64,000 nucleotides of DNA from an uncultured Eggerthellaceae bacterium (lineage in GTDB: Bacteria; Actinomycetota; Coriobacteriia; Coriobacteriales; Eggerthellaceae). Below the pieces are notes generated by a model that saw only the letters and a program-made list of their open reading frames with translations, was not told where the DNA came from and searched no databases. Shown one piece after another: positions 63,738 through 64,000 of this stretch. The stretch spans positions 186,001 to 250,000 of the forward strand of contig CAKTUD010000001.1 in the NCBI GenBank assembly GCA_934617425.1, written 5' to 3'. Numbering within the stretch: the first letter of the stretch is position 1; every line of letters starts with the position of its first letter. A program made the translations under genes and the position numbers.

Positions 63738-64000
63738 TTACTTCCCTTCCTTATCATCGTCGACAACCTCGTAGTCGGCTTCGATCGGGCCGTCGTTGTC
63801 GACGGGCTGAGTGCCTGCCGCACTAGCAGCGCCTGCTGCACCAGCGGCCGCAGCGTCGCCACCCTGCTGAGCGTATACAACCTCAGCAAGCTTATAACCA
63901 GCCTGCTGCAATTTTTCCTGAGCAGCCTTGATAGCCTCGACATCGGTGCCGTTAAGCGCGGTCTGAGCCTCGTTGATAGCGTCTTCGGCAGCCTGTTTCG
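63738..64000 (-). CDS. dnaK: Chaperone DnaK, C-terminal end (gene runs off the window)
   Basis: The last 87 codons are present. They cover part of the helical lid (AEDAINEAQTALNGTDVEAI, QEKLQQAGYKLAEVVYAQQG), the Ala/Gly-rich flexible linker and the tail DGPIEADYEVVDDDKEGK. The EADYEVVDDD end is typical of bacterial DnaK. The promoter and any HspR operator (HAIR) lie beyond the window edge. Confidence 0.95.
   Translation of the reverse strand, partial: KQAAEDAINEAQTALNGTDVEAIKAAQEKLQQAGYKLAEVVYAQQGGDAAAAGAAGAASAAGTQPVDNDGPIEADYEVVDDDKEGK

Overview
The window looks like chromosome of an anaerobic actinobacterium of the class Coriobacteriia, most likely Eggerthellaceae (Slackia/Eggerthella-like). 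This is inferred, not proven. The support is an actinobacterial dnaK-grpE-dnaJ-hspR-clpB heat-shock block, a Tat-exported FAD reductase with a multihaem cytochrome partner and a membrane-bound LuxR regulator, tandem TrkA proteins, [NiFe]-hydrogenase maturation genes and moderately high GC. No CRISPR array, insertion sequence, prophage or rRNA gene was seen.

Layout. 1-9.2 kb: end of purC, an OmpR-type two-component system, a predicted anchored exported protein, a fused hypoxanthine-DNA glycosylase/Vsr endonuclease, upp, purB and two TrkA potassium-channel subunits. 9.2-13 kb: a secreted glucosaminidase-like protein, an SDR, a PspC protein and a CorC-type CBS protein. 13.1-17.1 kb: hypF-hypC-hypD without hypE. 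17.1-26.2 kb: pgi, an orphan LytTR regulator, a PepV-like dipeptidase, tRNA-Leu(CAA), a CstA transporter with an unknown partner, and class I aldolase. 26.3-36.3 kb: envelope and stress-type proteins (TM2, PRC-barrel, YtxH), a small protein resembling the N-domain of cyanophycin synthetase, serS, pdxY, a transmembrane Ser/Thr kinase and tRNA-Leu(CAG).

36.6-44.2 kb is an accessory sortase-assembled pilus locus on the minus strand: tip adhesin, backbone pilin, class C sortase, minor pilin. It is the most unusual part of the window. The tip gene has an in-frame stop inside its signal peptide and a 10-bp tandem duplication that shifts the frame. The backbone gene has a one-base shift at a run of four C. 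The leader carries a run of ten G next to a strong hairpin. The locus abuts a truncated acetyltransferase gene. It is either decaying or switchable.

44.2-53.4 kb: a MarR regulator translationally coupled to a TIM-barrel protein, with a palindrome inside its promoter spacer. Next come a five-haem cytochrome and Tat flavoprotein reductase, a LuxR regulator with many membrane helices, and two ferredoxin-type aldo/keto reductases, one lacking catalytic residues. A metallo-beta-lactamase-fold hydrolase closes this part. 53.4-58.7 kb: a shikimate-kinase-like protein, a DUF2207 membrane protein, and an SLC13 anion transporter divergent from a LysR regulator. 58.7-64 kb: clpB, hspR, a zinc-finger-less dnaJ, grpE and the end of dnaK.

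Working together: the transporters (CstA, SLC13), dipeptidase, flavoprotein reductase and hydrogenase maturation genes fit an asaccharolytic or amino-acid/peptide-using anaerobe that respires organic acceptors. Pgi and aldolase can serve gluconeogenesis. All functions are read from protein motifs by eye; no database search was run.
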